A DNA stretch of 25,744 nt, taken from assembly GCA_934565795.1 (NCBI GenBank), contig CAKTIM010000031.1, forward strand, positions 1-25,744, written 5' to 3'. The notes below the pieces were generated by a model. It worked only from the letters and a program-made list of their open reading frames with translations. It was not told the origin of the DNA and made no database searches. The position numbers and the translations under genes were made by a program. Positions 23,046 to 25,744 of the stretch are shown piece after piece (position 1 is the first letter of the stretch; every line of letters begins with the position of its first letter). The stretch comes from an uncultured Oscillospiraceae bacterium (GTDB lineage: Bacteria > Bacillota > Clostridia > Oscillospirales > Oscillospiraceae).

Positions 23046-23074
23046 ACGATAGCACAGTTTTATGGCGTTGTCAA
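23046..23074 (-). promoter_or_regulatory. Promoter of the cbiB transcript
   Basis: Minus-strand TTGACA (23074-23069), 17 bases, TATCGT (23051-23046). Transcription is expected near 23039, about ten bases before the riboswitch. The -35 box begins immediately after the radical SAM gene's TAA stop, and no terminator lies between, so the upstream operon may also read through into the riboswitch. Confidence 0.75.
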
Positions 23075-23938
23075 TTAAAAATCGGGAATAAAGCCCTGAT
23101 CCGCCGATTCCGCCTCCTGGGTGAAGCCCTCCAGCTCGTTCAGATACATCCAGCTGAGCACCGCGTCGTATTCCTCGTCGGTGACCCGCCGGTTATAGGG
23201 CGCACCCAGACCGCCCATGGGGGTGTACTGCCGCATCAGGCTCACCAGCACCTGCCCGGGGCGGAAATGCTCCCCGATCCAGTCCAGCACCCGCAGGGAA
23301 TTTTCCACCTGCCCTGGCAGAATCAGGTGGCGGATGATCACCCCACGGGTGACCCGCTCCCCCTGCCACTGGATGCTCCCCACCTGGCGCACCATCTCTC
23401 GGATCGCCTGGGTGGCCACCGGGAAGTAGTCCGGCGCGCCGGAGAGCGCCCCGGCCAGGGCGGCGTTGGCGTATTTCAGGTCGGGCAGATAGACGTCGAT
23501 TTTCCCCTCCAGTGCCCGGAGCGTCTCCACCCGCTCGTAGCCGCCGCAGTTATACACCACCGGCACCGGCAGCGGCTGCTCCAGCGCGGGCAGAATGGTA
23601 GGCAGAAAATGGGTGGGGGTCACCAGGTCGATGTTCTCCGCCCCTTGGGCGATCAGCTCCTCCATGATCTGCCGCAGCTGGGCGCTGGTCACGGCCCTTC
23701 CCGCAGGCGCGCCGCTGATGGCGGCATTCTGGCAGTACCGGCAGCGCAGGGTGCACCCGCCGAAGAAGATGGCTCCGCTGCCGCCATCCCCGGCCAGCAC
23801 CGGCTCCTCCCACCTGTGGAGCATGCGCTTTGCCACCAGCGCCTTCCCAGGGCAGCCGCAGAAGCCCAGCTCCCCCGCCGCCCGGTTCACCCCACACTCT
23901 CGCGGGCACAGGCGGCAGTCCGTATAGCTTATTTCCAT
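23075..23938 (-). CDS. Radical SAM protein, PflX/pyruvate formate-lyase activase-like
   Basis: Iron-sulfur enzyme of 287 residues related to pyruvate formate-lyase activating proteins (COG1313-type). The radical SAM cluster motif is C62-x3-C66-x2-C69 in GGCTLRCRYCQN. Extra cysteines precede it (C8, C11, C15, C27, C29), as in this uncharacterised subgroup, and may bind a second cluster. The target protein or substrate is unknown; no glycyl-radical enzyme is encoded nearby. ATG 23938 has GAGGGGG upstream; a start six codons earlier is possible. It follows the MATE gene by 33 bases and is probably in the same operon. Confidence 0.88.
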   Translation of the reverse strand: MEISYTDCRLCPRECGVNRAAGELGFCGCPGKALVAKRMLHRWEEPVLAGDGGSGAIFFGGCTLRCRYCQNAAISGAPAGRAVTSAQLRQIMEELIAQGAENIDLVTPTHFLPTILPALEQPLPVPVVYNCGGYERVETLRALEGKIDVYLPDLKYANAALAGALSGAPDYFPVATQAIREMVRQVGSIQWQGERVTRGVIIRHLILPGQVENSLRVLDWIGEHFRPGQVLVSLMRQYTPMGGLGAPYNRRVTDEEYDAVLSWMYLNELEGFTQEAESADQGFIPDF

Positions 23939-23971
23939 GGTTACCCCCTCGTACACATTATGGGATGTCCC

Positions 23972-25339
23972 TTATCCCTGGGAAGCCGTGTCCACCAGAG
24001 TCAGATGCTGCCATTTGCCCTTGACGTAGCGGTGGATGCAGACCAGGCCGGTGACCGTCCAGGTCAGGCCCTGGGTGAGCCAGATGCCCCAGTAGCCCAC
24101 GGCGGGAATGCGCGTCAGCAGGGAGGCAAAGAGAATGCGGCACACCACCTCTGAGGTGCCGTTGATCAGGCTGAAGCGGGTGTCGCCGCAGCCGTTGATC
24201 AGACCACGGGGAACGTAGATCATGCCCAGGGGGAAATAGAACAGGCAGTCAATTTGCAGCGCACGCGCACCGATGGCGATCACATCCGCGTCCTTTACGA
24301 AGCAGCCCGCCGTCCAGCTGCCCAGCAGGAAGAAAAAGGGGATCATGGCAATGCTGAATGCCAGCACCATCAGCCAGGAGACCTTGTAGCCCTGCTTCAC
24401 CCGGTCGACCTTTCCTGCCCCCAGGTTCTGCCCGGCGAAGCTGGTGATGGCCGCGCCCAGGGCAGAAAAGGGCATCTGCACGATCTGCTCCACCTTGCAC
24501 ACCACGGTATAGGCGGCCATCACCGTCTGGCCGAAGCTGTTGACCACCCCCTGCAAAACCATGCTGGATACAGCGATCAGAGCGCTTTGCAGGGCCATGG
24601 GGATGCCCAGGTGCAGGCAGCGCAGAATGATCTGCCTGTGGGGCCGCCACTCCTGGCGGCTCAGCCGGAAATAGGAGACCCGCGTCACGGCATAGACGGC
24701 GCTGATCACAAAGGAAAACACCTGGGATATGACCGTCGCCAGGCCCACACCATATACGCCCATCTGGAATTTCAGCACAAAGAGCAGATCCAGCGCGATA
24801 TTCAGAAAGCAGGATAGGATCAGAAAATACAGGGGGGATTGGGAATCACCCAGCGCCCGCAGCAGGGACGCCACGCCGTTGTACAGCGCCACCGCCACCA
24901 CGCCCAGGCTGGTCACCCGGAGATAGGAAAGGGACATGGGGAAGATCTCCTCCGGCACCTTCAGCAGATGCAGCAGCCAGGGGGCGAGGAGGAAGCCCAG
25001 CAGGCTCACCGCCGTGCCGGTGACCACCAGTACATAGGTAGAGTTGGCTACCGTGGCGCGGATCATTTTGTCGTCCTTCGCGCCGAAATACTGGGCCGCC
25101 AGAATCCCGATGCCGATGGCCAGCCCCGAGCTGAGAGCGAAGAACAGAAAGCCCAGGCTCCCGCAGGTGCCCACCGCCGCCAGGGCGTCCGCGCCTACGT
25201 AGTTGCCCACCACCACGGAATCCACCAGATTGTATAGTAGCTGAAAAATATAGCCCACCATGAGCGGCAGCGTAAAGCTGACGATGTGCTTCAGGGGACT
25301 GCCCTGGGTCATATCGGTAATGCGCTTTGTCTGTGCCAT
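23972..25339 (-). CDS. MATE family efflux transporter
   Basis: Integral membrane antiporter of 455 residues with the twelve-helix MATE arrangement: N-terminal half starting SPLKHIVSFTLPLMVGYIFQ and LYNLVDSVVVGNYVG, and the second half starting LGIPMALQSALIAVSSMVLQ with the QNLGAGK motif. The family exports cationic drugs or metabolites using Na+ or H+. Start ATG 25339 has GGAGGG upstream; an open frame further upstream lies over the promoter. Substrate unknown. Co-transcribed with the radical SAM gene. Confidence 0.92.
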   Translation of the reverse strand: MAQTKRITDMTQGSPLKHIVSFTLPLMVGYIFQLLYNLVDSVVVGNYVGADALAAVGTCGSLGFLFFALSSGLAIGIGILAAQYFGAKDDKMIRATVANSTYVLVVTGTAVSLLGFLLAPWLLHLLKVPEEIFPMSLSYLRVTSLGVVAVALYNGVASLLRALGDSQSPLYFLILSCFLNIALDLLFVLKFQMGVYGVGLATVISQVFSFVISAVYAVTRVSYFRLSRQEWRPHRQIILRCLHLGIPMALQSALIAVSSMVLQGVVNSFGQTVMAAYTVVCKVEQIVQMPFSALGAAITSFAGQNLGAGKVDRVKQGYKVSWLMVLAFSIAMIPFFFLLGSWTAGCFVKDADVIAIGARALQIDCLFYFPLGMIYVPRGLINGCGDTRFSLINGTSEVVCRILFASLLTRIPAVGYWGIWLTQGLTWTVTGLVCIHRYVKGKWQHLTLVDTASQG

Positions 25340-25391
25340 TTTCGGATGCCCTCCACAGTGAAAAAAAGTAATTTTTCCCATTGGTTCGAGC

Positions 25392-25420
25392 ATTATAGCA
25401 CGGGGACGCCGGGATGTAAA
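25392..25420 (-). promoter_or_regulatory. Promoter of the MATE-radical SAM operon
   Basis: Minus-strand TTTACA (25420-25415), 17 bases, TATAAT (25397-25392). The transcription start is expected near 25385, giving a leader of about 45 bases before the MATE start codon. Confidence 0.75.
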
Positions 25421-25433
25421 TCCCCAAACCGCA

Positions 25434-25546
25434 TTTTGTCAACAGCTGCATCAGCTTTTGTCAAAATGAGCGGTTCTCTGCGTTTTCCACAGAATGGCCC
25501 CCGGCGAAATCGCAAACTAATCCATAGAATTTGTCAATATTGTCAA
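25434..25546. repeat. Four TTGTCAA words in the divergent intergenic region
   Basis: TTGTCAA occurs at 25436-25442, 25458-25464, 25531-25537 and 25540-25546. The first two lie in identical TTTTGTCAA contexts 22 bases apart, two helical turns, flanking CAGCTG. They sit between the divergent MATE and isomerase promoters and could be regulator half sites; this is a pattern only. The gap 25421-25557 holds no gene. Confidence 0.4.
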
Positions 25547-25557
25547 TCGTAAACCTA

Positions 25558-25586
25558 TCGACTTTTCGCCTTTTCGGAATTATAAT
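25558..25586 (+). promoter_or_regulatory. Promoter of the isomerase-family gene
   Basis: TCGACT (25558-25563), 17 bases, TATAAT (25581-25586). The -10 box is perfect and the -35 box is moderate. The leader is about 77 bases, with AGAAGGAG ahead of the ATG at 25670. Confidence 0.65.
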
Positions 25587-25669
25587 AGAGTCAGCGATTC
25601 TGTGCCCCGCAGGAAGCGGAACAAAACGCAACAATATTTTACATCATGTATTAGAAGGAGCGTATTTTT

Positions 25670-25744
25670 ATGAAGAACATCCCAGAAGTGAAGCTCGGCA
25701 TTATTGCCGTGTCCCGCGACTGCTTCCCCATTGCGCTGTCCACC
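25670..25744 (+). CDS. Probable L-fucose/L-arabinose isomerase-family protein (5' end only)
   Basis: Only the first 25 codons lie in the window, reading KNIPEVKLGIIAVSRDCFP then IALST. This start strongly resembles bacterial L-fucose/L-arabinose isomerase-family proteins, which open with a Lys-Leu-Gly-Ile-Ile-Ala-Val-Ser-Arg-Asp-Cys-Phe-Pro pattern; the identification is from memory and from a short stretch. It would act in cytoplasmic sugar catabolism. AAGGAG lies nine bases before the start. Confidence 0.65.
   Translation, partial: MKNIPEVKLGIIAVSRDCFPIALST

Noticed and set aside
1..25744. CRISPR array from the regularly recurring CCGTAGGGG repeats
   Set aside because: The units occur in both orientations, at irregular spacing and with changing stems, and no cas gene is present.

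Overview
The window looks like a chromosomal segment of a moderately high-GC, Gram-positive-type gut anaerobe, most likely in the Clostridia (Oscillospiraceae/Ruminococcaceae-like). The basis is AGGAGG-type ribosome binding sites, lipobox lipoproteins, a sugar ABC transporter with a YesL-type protein and a GH3 glycosidase, oxygen-sensitive enzyme families (radical SAM, OadB-like membrane protein), B12 synthesis under a riboswitch, and intergenic regions full of short palindromic repeats. The genus assignment is inference. I saw no tRNA, rRNA, CRISPR array, transposase or phage gene.

Layout. Bases 1-730: non-coding composite of palindromic repeats. 731-5836 (+): an OmpR-type response regulator, its histidine kinase, a membrane-anchored protein, a repeat-rich gap, then two lipoproteins. 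5902-6964 (-): a truncated membrane protein translationally coupled to a SAM methyltransferase, behind a perfect consensus promoter with a palindromic operator. 7215-7964 (+): a carboxymuconolactone decarboxylase-cupin fusion. 8028-10091 (-): a small membrane protein and an LTA-synthase-like phosphotransferase. 10275-16784 (+): a glycan-oligosaccharide uptake locus: promoter/operator, solute-binding protein, two permeases, YesL/DUF624 protein and GH3 beta-glycosidase. 16853-18348 (+): promoter, a Mn2+ riboswitch of the yybP-ykoY class with a visible terminator, an OadB-like beta subunit and a 42-residue OadG-like protein. 18434-23074 (-): cobQ, cobD, a repeat block, cbiB and a cobalamin riboswitch. 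23075-25339 (-): radical SAM protein and MATE exporter. From 25670 (+): the first 25 codons of a probable L-fucose/L-arabinose isomerase-family protein.

How the parts work together. The ABC transporter and GH3 enzyme form an import-then-hydrolyse pathway for a beta-linked oligosaccharide; the ATPase is not in the window and is presumably shared. CobQ makes adenosylcobyric acid, CobD makes aminopropanol phosphate, and CbiB joins the two, so the three genes cover the amidation and side-chain steps of B12 synthesis. The most unusual combination is a Mn2+-sensing riboswitch in front of an OadB/OadG-like pair with no decarboxylase alpha subunit beside it. This is the best candidate for an undescribed system: perhaps manganese-linked ion export, or a Mn-controlled membrane decarboxylase module.
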